Shown here piece after piece: positions 22,016 to 32,015 of a stretch of DNA of 64,000 nt. Both the position numbers and the translations under genes were made by a program. Location: positions 372,001 through 436,000 of the forward strand of contig CATKHK010000026.1 of assembly GCA_949751835.1 (NCBI GenBank). Reading direction: 5' to 3'. This stretch comes from Blepharisma japonicum. Its lineage: Eukaryota; Ciliophora; Heterotrichea; Heterotrichida; Blepharismidae. The notes beneath the pieces were generated by a model. The model was not told the DNA's origin, made no database searches, and worked only from the letters and a program-made list of their open reading frames with translations. Numbering within the stretch: the stretch's first letter is position 1; every line of letters begins with the position of its first letter.

Positions 22016-23023
22016 ATGTCTTACTCTAGAATAAAGGGAATATTTATTGTGTATATAATTTCAGTTTATTGCTATGAAAATTTTGAAGAAAACACAGAAT
22101 CTGATTATTACCCAACAATAGGAATTCTGTCGACCCCAATTGAGAAAAGAGACCCTCAGTCTAATAATTTGTATTCAATGTTTATCTCTGGCACATATGT
22201 AAAACATATTGAATCTGCAGGAATTAGGCCTGTGCCTATCTGGAACAATTCAACTTATAAAGAAATTGATTTGATTATGTCAAAAGTTAATGGTATTCTA
22301 TATCTAGGACTTTATTTAATAGGAGGGAAAACACTTCTTGTTACCAAAAATGATGATAGCTCAATGAAGTATAGTAAATATATGAAAAAAGTTGTTTATA
22401 TGATAAAAAAGGCTATTAAGAAAAATGATGACGGTATATATTTTCCAATTTTTGGGACTTGTTTAGGGTTTGAAGTCCTTTTTATCTATGCTGCAAATGA
22501 ATATATTTTAGAAAATTTGAATTCAACGAGATATAGGTCAAACTTATTATTCAGTGAAGATGCTCCTTTTTCGAAAATTTTAAAATATTCTGATCCAAAA
22601 ATGCTTGACTTTATGATCAAAGCTAACATTACATTCGAAAATCATAGAAAAGGCATAAGCCCAACTACTTATTTAAGTAAATTTTATATAGAACATACCA
22701 ATCTACAAAAAATGTTTAAACCAATTGCATATTCAAAAGATCGCCAAGGCAATTTAAACATTGTTTTAGCAGAAGGCAAAAAATATCCATTTTATGGCTT
22801 TATGTTCCACCCGGAAAAGCCAGCTTATGAATTCTTCTTTTCTGCTATAAATCATGATTTTCGAGCTATAGAAATTGGGCAATATTTTGCTAGGTTCTTT
22901 GCTGAAGAACTAAAACAAAATTCTCAAAGGTTTATAGATGAGGAAGAATATATAGAATATTCCTTACAAAAATACGACACAATATATCTACACAATCCAT
23001 ATGAAATCGTATACTTAGCTTAA
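22016..23023 (+). CDS. GGH: gamma-glutamyl hydrolase-like protein, one hidden 15-nt intron
   Basis: After removing the intron at 22293-22307 the product has 330 residues. The N-terminus is hydrophobic up to about residue 20 ('IFIVYIISVYCYE'), a likely signal peptide for secretion or lysosome. Class I glutamine amidotransferase fold: 'YPTIGILSTP', Gly-Gly motif, nucleophile Cys144 in 'FGTCLGFE', and the His of 'FMFHPEKP'. Those residues fit gamma-glutamyl hydrolase, which trims polyglutamate from folates. Unspliced, the intron would insert five residues inside the conserved 'VNG..GG' turn, which shows that it is real. Confidence 0.85.
   Translation: MSYSRIKGIFIVYIISVYCYENFEENTESDYYPTIGILSTPIEKRDPQSNNLYSMFISGTYVKHIESAGIRPVPIWNNSTYKEIDLIMSKVNGILYLGLYLIGGKTLLVTKNDDSSMKYSKYMKKVVYMIKKAIKKNDDGIYFPIFGTCLGFEVLFIYAANEYILENLNSTRYRSNLLFSEDAPFSKILKYSDPKMLDFMIKANITFENHRKGISPTTYLSKFYIEHTNLQKMFKPIAYSKDRQGNLNIVLAEGKKYPFYGFMFHPEKPAYEFFFSAINHDFRAIEIGQYFARFFAEELKQNSQRFIDEEEYIEYSLQKYDTIYLHNPYEIVYLA
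22293..22307 (+). other. 15-nt intron without stop codon or frameshift
   Basis: GTATTCTATATCTAG. Its length is a multiple of three and it has no in-frame stop, so it is invisible to frame analysis. It is recognised only because it breaks the conserved Asn-Gly-x-x-x-x-Gly-Gly turn of the gamma-glutamyl hydrolase family. Confidence 0.75.
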
Positions 23024-23374
23024 TAGGACTTTTTATAAAAATTATTTATAATTTGTGTTGAAAGTTAATATGGAACTCTAAAATTATAGGGTTATGAAAA
23101 ATTGTATCAGAATTTTTTAGGGTTCTACAATTTTAGTGAATTGTTTTAGTTATATGATTCTACAATTTTGTACAAATATCGAAATTTAACGATTTATAGA
23201 ACTATAAATAGGGATTTTTAAATTTTTATTAAATTTCTTTTCCTTATATAATTATTGTTTAGAGATCAATAATAATTTATATAATTGATATTTAAATTAT
23301 ATCTGAAGCAAATTTTCCAAATATTGCATAATTATATAATAAAAAATTATAAATTAAAATTAATTATATTTATG
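23024..23374. other. convergent 3' region with small inverted repeats
   Basis: 351 bases between two convergent stop codons. It contains a near-perfect palindrome at 23193-23208 (7-bp arms TTTATAG/CTATAAA, 2-nt loop) and two copies of TTCTACAATTTT near 23125 and 23157. No coding frame was seen. The hairpins may help 3' end formation on either strand. Confidence 0.5.
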
Positions 23375-24235
23375 CTAATTTAGCGTACTTGTATGCATTC
23401 TCTTATTAGGACTTAAAGAAAGTCTCATAGGTGTCGCAGTCAGCGATCTATTCTGCATTCGAAAAGTAAGATTCCCTCTATTTCTTCCCGCAGCTGTTGC
23501 ATTTCTTTCTTTATTATTTGCCTCAATACTCTGTGCATTTGCTATTTCCCTTCTAAGATTTTCATATTTCTTTATAATTATGCTCATTTCTCTAGATTTT
23601 TGCTTATTCAGCTCTTCTAAGCCAGTTTTCAATCTTTTCTTCAAATTTTCTGCTTCTCTTTCAGCCTTTGCTTCGAAATTCCCCATATGCTGATCAATCT
23701 TATTTTTCCTCGCCTCCAAATATCTATCATGTTCATATATTTTTTCTTCTTCAACCTGTCTCAATAAACTGTCAGCTTCAATATACTTCTGAGCTAGCAC
23801 AGCTTTTTCTTTGCATTTAATTAAATTAAGCAGCTGTGCACTAGGTTTATAATTTTTTGGTATACATTTTTCAAGCCTCTCCATTTCAGCTCTGCATTGT
23901 TCTCTATGCTTTTGCATCATTTTCATTTCCTGCTCATTGCATTTATCAATGTACTCTTTTATAAGAGAATTTCAATGCAAATTAAACTCAGCCAACTCTT
24001 TTTGGTAGGAATTTTCTACCATATCTTTTTCTTCGCCTTGTCTGGATTTTAGCTCCAAAGCTTGTTCTTTTTTGTATTTTTGTTTTAATTCAGAAATTTT
24101 TTGTATTATCATTTCAGCTTCTATGTAGCGTTCTTGGGCTTCATAAGCTTTTTGCTCTTCTCTAAGACAGTTGATTTTTATAGCAATTTCACTGTCGGTC
24201 GTTGTTAATAAAGACTGAGAGGTTGAATGAGTCAT
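23375..24235 (-). CDS. coiled-coil protein, 286 residues
   Basis: ATG at 24233-24235, TAG at 23375-23377, one TGA read as Trp at 23972-23974 (FNLHWNSLIKEY). Residues ~20-240 are strongly charged helix with two repeats of the pattern 'A-x-x-Y-I-E-A-[ED]' ('AQERYIEAEMI', 'AQKYIEADSLL'), a feature I cannot match to a named family. The last ~45 residues are basic, Arg/Asn/Thr-rich, with Ser-Pro and Thr-Pro sites. The start lies 62 nt from the divergent PLRG1 start, so the two promoters must overlap. Confidence 0.75.
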
Positions 24236-24297
24236 ATTTATTAAGATAAGGCAATAAAGACTTGTCTATTCTCAAGATAAACTATCCTAATACTTAA

Positions 24298-25611
24298 ATG
24301 GAAGATTTAGTTACTGAAAACCTAAAAAGGACTTATTGCCTATTTGCAGCTAATCAGGGTGGAAGAGTTAAAAGGCCTCGTGATATTGACACTCTTGTAA
24401 ATGACACAAAATCCCGCTCCTTTTATAAAGGAATTCCTGATGTAGTAGAAGAAGTGATTAAAAAGAGAAAAATCGAAGAAAAAAAGCTTTATAACCCTAG
24501 CTATAACCCAAATACAGATATTGATTCGTTAAAATCATTACTTCACAGACGAGAAGAAGAATCAAAATCCTCACAATTGGCGATTTTCCAAGACAAACAT
24601 TTAAATCTTAGGCTGAAAACAATAGAGCCTGTATGGCATCCTCAATGGAAGCTTATGAGGGTTATAAGTGGCCATCAAGGCTGGGTACGCTGCATAACAG
24701 TTGACCCTACGAATAGCTGGTTTGCCACTGGCAGCAATGATCGTATGATAAAAATCTGGGACTTGGCAAGTGGACAATTAAAACTTTCCCTTGTAGGGCA
24801 TATTAATGCAGTTAGGGATTTAGTAGCAAGTGAAAGGCATTCTTATTTGTTTTCATGCAGTGAGGATAAGACTATAAATTGCTGGGATTTGGAATATAAT
24901 AAAATTATTAGGCATTACCATGGACATTTGAATGGGGTGTATTCGTTGACTATACATCCAACCTTAGATTTGCTGTTTAGTACAAGTAGAGATTGTACAT
25001 GCAGAGTATGGGATATTAGGACAAAGAGTCAAGTCATGGTACTTGAAGGACACACAGGAACTGTTTGGGATGTGGCTTCCCAAGCTCCTGAACCACAAGT
25101 AATCACAGGTTCTGCAGATACCTTTATAAAATTATGAGATTTATCAACTGGGAGATGCATGAACACTCTAACAAGGCATAAAAAAGCTATTAGATCAGTA
25201 AAATTTCATCATGAAGATTATGCTTTTATATCAGCTGCAGCTGATAATTTAAAACTTTGAAAATGTCCAGAAGGTGAATTTTTACGAAATTTCCAAGGAA
25301 ATGGATCAATAATCAATGATATTGCTATAAACGAAGATAATGTATTAGTCACAGGAGGAGACGAAGGAGTTTTATCTTTTTGGGACTATTCTTCAGGGTA
25401 TAATTTTCAAAATATCCAAACACAAGTACAGCCAGGATCACTAAGTTGTGAAGCTGGCATTTTTGCTACATGCTTCGATAGGTCTGGCCTTAGACTTATC
25501 ACCGCTGAATGTGACAAAACCATCAAGATCTACAAAGAAGACGAAAATTCTTCAATTTCCACCAACCCTATACCTCCAGAAGCCAAAGTGTTTATTAAAC
25601 CTAAATATTAA
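24298..25611 (+). CDS. PLRG1: PLRG1/Prp46 WD-repeat spliceosome subunit
   Basis: 437 residues, two TGA codons read as Trp, both at the WD/Trp position of blades ('IKLWDLSTG', 'LKLWKCPEG'). Residues ~115-430 hold seven WD repeats. The linker '[33 protein letters not shown]' region (~122-150) is the hallmark of PLRG1 (yeast Prp46, plant PRL1). The protein belongs to the Prp19 (NTC) complex and is needed to activate the spliceosome in the nucleus. The N-terminus is shorter and less conserved than in animals. Its stop is only 4 nt from the stop of the convergent eIF3g gene. Confidence 0.93.
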
Positions 25612-25615
25612 TTTC

Positions 25616-26284
25616 TTATTTTCTTCCTCTTCTGTTGGTCATCGGCGGATTTCTTCTCTGGTTCCTCCTATCAGCCATTTCCACACTCAAAATATGATGC
25701 CCAAGCGGATAATCTTTAAACTGTTTTATAGCTTTTTCAGCTTCCGCTTTGGTATCAAAATGGACAAACGCAAAATCTCTTGGCAAGTTATCGTCTCTTC
25801 CCCTTGGAATAAAAACTTTTCTCACCCTTCCAGCAGTCATAAATAAGCTTTGCAGTACATCTTGGTCAATATTATCAGGCAAATTCGACACTTTGACGCT
25901 AAATTCTTCTCTTTCAGTGGTAATAGGCCTTCTTGTTTTTTGTTCTTCAGTTTCCCCTGACATGATGGCTCTTTCTCTCTTTGACAAAGCGTCGAGTTTT
26001 TCTTTGTGGGCTCTATTAAGATTGAACTTGGTAATGTTTTCTTCAGCTCTTACTTGTGATGATTTTTGTAGGAAAACTTCTTTTTCTTCAATATTTATGG
26101 AACCTTCAATGTCTCCTTTGTTTAGATTTTTACAGTCACCGAATTTTGGCAAAGTTTTACGTCTCTCGATGTCTGGGTTGGTAATCACGGTTTTGTTCTG
26201 GATTTTTATGTGGGTTGTGATTTTAAATGTGCCGTCTGCTGTCGCTTCAATGTGCTCTCTTTCAATGTAATCTGCGTCAGCCAT
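25616..26284 (-). CDS. EIF3G: translation initiation factor eIF3 subunit G
   Basis: 222 residues. The N-terminal half has the eIF3g pattern 'KITTHIKIQNKTVITNPDIERRKTLPKFGDC' spread over residues ~19-52. The C-terminal ~85 residues are one RRM with 'FSVKVSNLPDNIDQDVLQSLF' start (RNP2) and 'RDFAFVHF' (RNP1), ending in a basic Arg/Asn tail. eIF3g is part of the eIF3 core that brings mRNA to the 40S subunit and aids scanning and reinitiation. The zinc-binding Cys cluster seen in plants and animals is reduced. Its ATG is 7 nt from the start of the divergent GST gene. Confidence 0.9.
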   Translation of the reverse strand: MADADYIEREHIEATADGTFKITTHIKIQNKTVITNPDIERRKTLPKFGDCKNLNKGDIEGSINIEEKEVFLQKSSQVRAEENITKFNLNRAHKEKLDALSKRERAIMSGETEEQKTRRPITTEREEFSVKVSNLPDNIDQDVLQSLFMTAGRVRKVFIPRGRDDNLPRDFAFVHFDTKAEAEKAIKQFKDYPLGHHILSVEMADRRNQRRNPPMTNRRGRK

Positions 26285-26291
26285 TTATTAA

Positions 26292-26966
26292 ATGATCACA
26301 AAGCTGTATATGGATTTTCTGTCACAGCCCAGTCGTGCTGTATTGACTGTATTTTTGTTAGGAAAAATCCCTGTAGAAATTGTAGAAACACGTGCACATA
26401 GAGATACGAGGAAAGAGGAATTTTTAAAAAAATTTGAGGCAGGGACAGTCCCTGCTATACAAGATGGTGATATTTCTCTATACGAAAGCCATGCAATTAT
26501 GGAGTATTTGATAGACAAACATAGACCAAATGATAAGCTTCTACCTCAAGATTTGATAATTCGAGCGAAAATTAATTCATATCTACATTGACATCATAAT
26601 AATGTAAGAAGAGGAATTCATGGGTTTCTTGAGTATAGCAGATTTATGCCAAGAATGATGGGATATCAGCCTTCAGAAGATGTGGTAAATTATTTAAGGG
26701 AAATCAAAGTAAAAACTCTAGAGTTTTTAGATAAAAAACTTGAAAAAAATGAATTTATAGCTGGGACGGAAAGCATGTCAATTGCTGATATTTCGTGCTT
26801 TTGTGAAATTGTTCAATTAAGATTTATTGGGGAAGATTTGACTATTTATCCACACATAATTCGCTGGAAGAAATCAATGTGGGCGCTTCCAGAAATCCAA
26901 AACTCCCACAAGACTTTTCTGAAAATTATGAAAAATATATCTCAAAATTCTGAAATTTTAAGTTAA
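26292..26966 (+). CDS. theta-class glutathione S-transferase
   Basis: 224 residues. N-terminal thioredoxin-like half with 'KLYMDFLSQPSRAV' (the Ser of 'SQPSRA' is the theta-class catalytic position), then 'VPAIQDGDISLYESHAIMEYL' (glutathione-binding Glu-Ser). The C-terminal helical half has 'YLHWHHNNVRRG', equal to 'YLAWQHTNLR' in animal theta GSTs; the Trp is TGA. 'SIADISCF' is the N-capping box. The enzyme should conjugate glutathione to electrophiles in the cytosol. The start is fixed by the first beta strand, so the promoter must lie inside or across the eIF3g gene. Confidence 0.92.
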
Positions 26967-26986
26967 GTTTCCTTATTAAATTTAGC

Positions 26987-27652
26987 TTAAAGTTTAATAT
27001 ATCCATTAAAAATTTCATTTCTTCTGCCTGCCCTTAATTGTCTGAATGCAATAATAGCAATCGCTATAACCCCAAGCCCTATGCCTATTTCACTAGTCGT
27101 GCTTTTTTGATCTGTTTCAATAGTTTTTATCCCGCAAAATTTTTCAAGGCATTGAGGAATGCATATTTTTAAGTCTTTTCCAAGGCATAATTCATTACAT
27201 AAACTTCGACAGTCAGGGTCAACTCCAGCTTGATCTACATTTAAGATTGGAATTGCAGGTGGATTAGAATACGCCGAAATGGTAGATTCTACTGGTGAAG
27301 GCTCTACAGTTGTAACATTATCTTTTGCTTCTTCAGGTGGAGTAGGAATTAAATAAGATTTGCAGCCACAAAAATTAAAGCAGTCAAAGAGCTTCTTTTC
27401 TTTATTGCAGTCTTCTAAACAATAAAGGCTGCACCCCATCTTCTCTTCGAACCACTTTATATCCTCATCTGTCACGTTTCGGAAGTTAATCTTGTTATCT
27501 TTAAAATCCACGGAAAAAGCCTCAGTTATATCTGATTTTTCAAGACATTCGCATTTAAGGTCGCACGGAGACTTTTCTACGCAATTTGGATGGCAAGATA
27601 TTCTACAGCTGTATGCTAGCGAGAAGAAGCTCCAGAATATGAAGGCCACCAT
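26987..27652 (-). CDS. Cys-rich type I membrane protein
   Basis: 221 residues. Signal peptide at 1-15 ('MVAFIFWSFFSLAYS'). The luminal part has two Cys clusters, ~16-95 and ~148-175, with CxxxC spacings ('CRISCHPNC', 'CSLYCLEDC', 'CRSLCNELC', 'CIPQC'), separated by a Pro/Ser/Thr-rich linker with an N-glycosylation site (Asn-Val-Thr). A hydrophobic stretch near residues 189-205 is a membrane anchor, followed by a short basic cytosolic tail. Cell-surface or secretory-pathway protein; no family recognised. It converges on the GST gene with 20 nt between stops. Confidence 0.75.
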   Translation of the reverse strand: MVAFIFWSFFSLAYSCRISCHPNCVEKSPCDLKCECLEKSDITEAFSVDFKDNKINFRNVTDEDIKWFEEKMGCSLYCLEDCNKEKKLFDCFNFCGCKSYLIPTPPEEAKDNVTTVEPSPVESTISAYSNPPAIPILNVDQAGVDPDCRSLCNELCLGKDLKICIPQCLEKFCGIKTIETDQKSTTSEIGIGLGVIAIAIIAFRQLRAGRRNEIFNGYIKL

Positions 27653-28413
27653 TGGATTATATTTTCTGGTTAAAACGACTAGATATTTGAAGATTGTAAA
27701 TCGATGGAAATTTGTTATAGAAATTTAGGTGAGTTTAGAAGCGAGAAGAGGCTGTAAATGAATTAATTTCGGGTGTTTTGTAAAGAAAAGGAAGTAAAGT
27801 GAATCATTTTTAAAGAATGAGAGGTGAGAAAAATATAGAGATTAGAGGGAAGATTATTGTGCAATTTTGCTATAATTTTATTGATTTCTTATATTAAGTT
27901 ATAATTTTAGTAATAAAGAAAAAAATATATGTTTAATTGTAAAAGAAATAAAAAGTTTGCAATAAACTTAAGTAGAAATTGTTTAGGATATAAATTTCTT
28001 AAATAATTGAGGATTTTAGCATGAGATTAACTATATATTTAGCCATATGGCCGATTTGGATTAAATATTAGTATCCGTTTTAGATCATTTTATTATAAAT
28101 TCATTCTTCTATAGAAGCTTACTTATCAACTCCCAAATAATAGCTTAAATTTTTGCTAGAATTAAATGACTGTATTTTCATTTTGCGTATATATTTTAGA
28201 TTCGGAGAGAGTTTTTAACATTTGAAACATAAAACTAAAGATTATATCAAATTATAAGTCTTTCTCAGTATCAAATTTAGAAAGTTAGATCAGTTTAAAA
28301 TGAATAATATTCAAGCTTTTTAATTTCAATAGATATTTTTAACTCTATCCGAATTAATTGCTGCCTTTTAGTATCTATTTTCTATTTCATAAGAAAAAAT
28401 TTATTATACAAAA
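27653..28413. other. AT-rich intergenic region, no gene seen
   Basis: About 760 bases between the start of the Cys-rich membrane protein and the stop of the phosphatase gene. It is AT-rich with scattered stops in all frames. I see no tRNA, repeat array or conserved protein segment. Confidence 0.6.
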
Positions 28414-29184
28414 TTATTGGATTTGTATTTGGTAGGCTTGCCTCCCTTTAAACTTCTCCCATAGTCTTGCACACTCTTGTCCACAATCATTTTCTCTACC
28501 CCTACAGTTTTCTCTTTTCATCAACGTAAGAACATCGTCATCGATCATCAATTCTAAATTCCCATTTCCACTCGCATTAATAAACATATCATATTTTTCT
28601 GAATATCTAAACATTTTCCTTTCCTCTCTTTCTCTAAACATCCTCAATTGGCACATAAATCCTAAATTCGGATCAGCTAATGGGTGCAAGTTTTTAATTC
28701 TCCTAAATGCTTCTGATTCTCCAAATCCTTCTGTGTGCATCAAGTAAGCACAAGCAATAGTAGGTGCTCTTGATATTCCTCTCAAGCAATGCACTAAAAC
28801 CTTTCCTCCATGCTCAATTGCAGATGAAATAAATTCAATTGCAAAATATATGAAGAAAAGGATATCGATTTTCGGGTTGTCTGGTATTTTCAAATTTTTG
28901 TAAATAAATCGGCCAGGAAAACGATTTGGGCACTTTTCTTCTCCCACAAGGTTTAAAATGTGAGTTATTCCTTCTGAGACAAGACTTTGGGAATTTGTTG
29001 CTGAATTGTATCCTGATATGTAAAAATTCGGGGAAATTTGGATAATTGTGTTAGTAGTTGGAGCTTCTGGGACTTCAGAGACTTGCAGAGTAGGCATTTT
29101 TAAAGTAGGAGGTGGCCCTCGTTTACGTTTTGGAAGGATATGCACAACCTCAGATTGAACTGCACCAGACATTATTATTACCAT
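28414..29184 (-). CDS. dual-specificity protein phosphatase
   Basis: 256 residues from the first ATG, or 252 from Met5. Residues ~45-190 are a dual-specificity phosphatase domain: 'IIQISPNFYISGYNSATN' at the start, the active-site loop 'VHCLRGISRAPTIACAYLM' with Cys and Arg of HCx5R, and the general-acid loop near 'IPDNPKID'. The basic N-terminus 'PKRKRGPPP' could be a nuclear signal. The C-terminal ~60 residues are a Cys-containing extension ('ENCRGRENDCGQECARLWEKF') not typical of small DUSPs. It should dephosphorylate Ser/Thr/Tyr residues; its substrate is unknown. Confidence 0.88.
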   Translation of the reverse strand: MVIIMSGAVQSEVVHILPKRKRGPPPTLKMPTLQVSEVPEAPTTNTIIQISPNFYISGYNSATNSQSLVSEGITHILNLVGEEKCPNRFPGRFIYKNLKIPDNPKIDILFFIYFAIEFISSAIEHGGKVLVHCLRGISRAPTIACAYLMHTEGFGESEAFRRIKNLHPLADPNLGFMCQLRMFREREERKMFRYSEKYDMFINASGNGNLELMIDDDVLTLMKRENCRGRENDCGQECARLWEKFKGRQAYQIQIQ

Positions 29185-29489
29185 TTTTTTGTTACTGAGA
29201 TGTTTATCTCAACATACACGTGTGAAATTGAGGGTAAAAAAATAAAGACAGAACTTAGGATTTTTACCTCAATAACTTATGAGAGAAAAGAATTTTAAGA
29301 GTTTTAAATAAAATTAAGAAATGGCTGAAAGGATAGATGAAATGCTTATGATGTGAACCCAAAAAATTGAATAAATAAAGACTTTGATTGATTTTTGCGA
29401 TAAAAAACGCTTAGCAATTTAAATTTATGAAAATATGGAATAACTGAGAAAATATGAAAGCTAATTATTTCTCTTAATGGAGGAGAATT
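29185..29489. other. short intergenic stretch before the decayed kelch gene
   Basis: About 300 bases holding the promoter side of the phosphatase gene. No open frame is seen. Confidence 0.5.
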
Positions 29490-30600
29490 TATTGAGATGA
29501 CTTCTGCTGCTCACTCATGGAAAATCCAATTTTGGCCTCAGATGGGCACAACTATTCGCGAGCTGCAATCAATGCTTGATTTCAAAGACAAAAATCTAGC
29601 CCTCTCACAGGTTTGTCTTTGAAAAGTGCATCTCTAAAGAGCAATCCTACACTTGCAGCGATGATTATTAGTTTTAAAGAAATTATACCAAAGTTTCAGC
29701 AAGAAAAACAAATTAAGCAGATTTACAAGAAGCCATTATTATTAGAAAAGCAATTCTAAAAGATTATTGATAATGGAAAAATCTTCAAATATCACAAATT
29801 CTTAATAAGGAAAAAGTTAAAAAATTATGGCTTGGAAGGAAGCTGGCTATCTATTTAAAGATAATTAAAGTCAAGCTAGCCAAATCAAGTCTCTTAAAGT
29901 AAATTTAGAAAATTTGACTTGTGGAACTCAAAAGAAGATAGGGAGGCTTGGAGAATTTCTGAAAAGAAAGGAATATAGGCAAATTAGAGGCAATATCCAA
30001 TGAAGTATATGAAGTTTCTGATAACAGGACTGATTTCTTATTTCAAGCTAGAAATCCTAGTCCTGGACCAATTATAGAACTTGAAGACTTAAAAAGTGAA
30101 ATACATAAACTAGAAACAGAAAGAAATTCTAACTCCCTCTCCTGAGTGAACAATAAAAATTTACTTGTTAAGGAGACTAATAATTGATAAGAATTATGAA
30201 ATTCAAGCACTGCCATTTGGAATCTTTACTTTGTGCCCTCAAATATCTATTTCAACAGATCTGTTTATCGTTTTGGAGGAATACATGATGCTATAAATGC
30301 ACCAAATTTATCTTGCAGGTTTAACCTGGACGAAAACCGATGAACAAGTTATCCAATTCCAAGAAATGATAAGCGCTGCCATAGTATAATATTTAATGGG
30401 AAAATCTTGATTTCAGGGTGGAAAACGTAAGAATATTTTGCTATAATCAGCTGAAATTAATTCTTTTTCATAATTCCTTATGAGATTTCAGAGAGGAAAA
30501 GAAAAATTTTAGTGAATGCAGAGAGATTGTATTTGATTGAGTATGCTTGGAAACAAGTAGGGAAATCAAATATCAGTAATAAGGATTAATCACAAGTGAA
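29490..30600 (+). pseudogene. decayed kelch-repeat gene
   Basis: Plus-strand fragments of a kelch-type protein in more than one frame. Near 29610 a Cys-containing start 'FVFEKCISKEQSYTCSDDY' runs into a TAG. At ~30000-30185 there is a ~60-codon coiled-coil segment. At ~30196-30427 there is a clear kelch stretch: 'VYRFGGIHDAINAP', 'CRFNLDENRW' (Trp is TGA), 'HSIIFNGKILISGW'. A further piece in another frame, 'RKILVNAERLYLIEY', lies near 30500. TAA/TAG stops and frame changes separate the pieces and no 15-nt introns repair them. I therefore call it a pseudogene; the boundaries are approximate. Confidence 0.65.
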
Positions 30601-30721
30601 TTGCTTATGAAATAGTGAAGGCATCTATTTTGTCCTTATTCAATATATTTCATCAATAAAATCCTCCTATCACATGTTTGATTTAGCCACAAAAGTTAAA
30701 CTAGAGATAGATTAAAAAATA

Positions 30722-31306
30722 CTAATTAAAATTATTTTGTATATGGTTAAAGAAAGTTTTGCAAGAGTCTATAGAAGCTCTTAGCAGCTCAGCCAGCCTA
30801 TCTTGGTCTATACTCCCAGTTTCTTGCAATAGTGCAATTTCATCTGTATTAACTAAATACCCCACAATTACTTGTGGGCTTCCTTCTTGATTAATCACTA
30901 TTTTTTCCCCATTTCTTGCTGCTGAGCATGCAATAAGTGTATCTCTCATCTCAATTCCAGCGTCTAAAAGAGACAAAGTCGCTGCATTAATCATCAATGG
31001 CAAAGCGGTGCTTTCTTTTCCTTCAATTATCTGGATTTTTATTTCTATGACTGCTTTAGGGTATCTGTCAACAAGTATTGTGGATCCAAAGGCAGATTTA
31101 ATAAATTGGGAGTGGGCAGAATCAATTTGTAATGTGGCTTGTGAATGACGGACATATTCTTCGCTGCTTGATAACTCGTAATATTCTTTAGGCCCATTTA
31201 CAGTAGCAAGAATTTTGTGGCTTTGAGATTCTAGATATGCGGAACCTGATGCTGTTTTGTCAAAACTTTTGGAAAAGCTCCATGCTTCAGCTACAAGTTC
31301 TTCCAT
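30722..31306 (-). CDS. EXOSC5: exosome RNase PH-fold subunit, RRP46-like
   Basis: 194 residues, one RNase PH domain. Recognised by 'GSAYLESQSHKILATVNGPKE' near the start and by 'PLMINAATLSLLDAGIEMRDTLIACSAA' near residues 100-128, with 'YPKAVIEIKIQIIEG' before it. Length and the short N-terminus fit RRP46/EXOSC5 better than RRP41, since the 'DGR' motif is missing. In eukaryotes the ring subunit is not catalytic; it forms the hexameric exosome ring that degrades and trims RNA in nucleus and cytoplasm. The exact subunit is uncertain (MTR3 is the alternative). Confidence 0.75.
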   Translation of the reverse strand: MEELVAEAWSFSKSFDKTASGSAYLESQSHKILATVNGPKEYYELSSSEEYVRHSQATLQIDSAHSQFIKSAFGSTILVDRYPKAVIEIKIQIIEGKESTALPLMINAATLSLLDAGIEMRDTLIACSAARNGEKIVINQEGSPQVIVGYLVNTDEIALLQETGSIDQDRLAELLRASIDSCKTFFNHIQNNFN

Positions 31307-31462
31307 TTATAAATCACTTCAAACTTAACTTTATTTTTAACAAAATACTTTGCATTTTCTGCAAATTCTTTATTTTTGCTTTATTTTTGTCAATTTTTGT
31401 TATAATTTATTTGAAATTTGATAAAAATTTTTCTTATGCAAAAAACGGATTATTAAATTATT

Positions 31463-31999
31463 ATGAGCGAAGAAGACCGTCTAATCCAAGCTGAAGAAGT
31501 CCCTGAACAAAAGCATTACCGCACCAGGCTTGCATTATTATCTTCTCTTCTTGAAGGAATTCTCGTAATTTCTATACAGGCTATCGTTGGGATCGTGATT
31601 TTACTATTATACGACGATGACTGCGAACGACCAATCCGCCTATGGCTTTACGTCTTATCTGCCGTTTTTCTGTTCCACGTTATTTTTTTAATTCTCATCG
31701 AAGCAGTCGCAAAATCAATCCAAAAACGCTCTGGGGCTGGTTCATTTTATATCGCCTTAAATTCTATGATACACTCTTTTATATTTTTATGGATTTTAGT
31801 CGGAATTGTGTGGATTTTTGAAGACTATGATGAATGTAAGGACGATTTTCCTGAAGGCCATGCTTTTACGCTATTTGTGGTCTTTTTATATATAGGAATA
31901 TTAGCTGCGATTATTCTTGCATTTTTCTTACTTACTTGTGTAGTTTGTTTTGGGTCATGGCAGATATCGAAATTTACAAAAGAAAATAAAGAGCAATAG
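31463..31999 (+). CDS. four-TM membrane protein, hypothetical
   Basis: 178 residues with four hydrophobic segments at about 27-50, 60-83, 97-117 and 130-158. Short charged loops include 'DDDCERPIRLW' and 'DYDECKDDFPEG', each with one Cys, which may form a disulfide on the luminal side. The layout resembles the membrane part of some plant RING membrane proteins, but no RING finger follows, so I give no function. Both ends are charged and cytosolic. It has its own start, 156 nt from the divergent exosome gene. Confidence 0.7.
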   Translation: MSEEDRLIQAEEVPEQKHYRTRLALLSSLLEGILVISIQAIVGIVILLLYDDDCERPIRLWLYVLSAVFLFHVIFLILIEAVAKSIQKRSGAGSFYIALNSMIHSFIFLWILVGIVWIFEDYDECKDDFPEGHAFTLFVVFLYIGILAAIILAFFLLTCVVCFGSWQISKFTKENKEQ

Positions 32000-32015
32000 A
32001 TAATGTTAATCTTTT

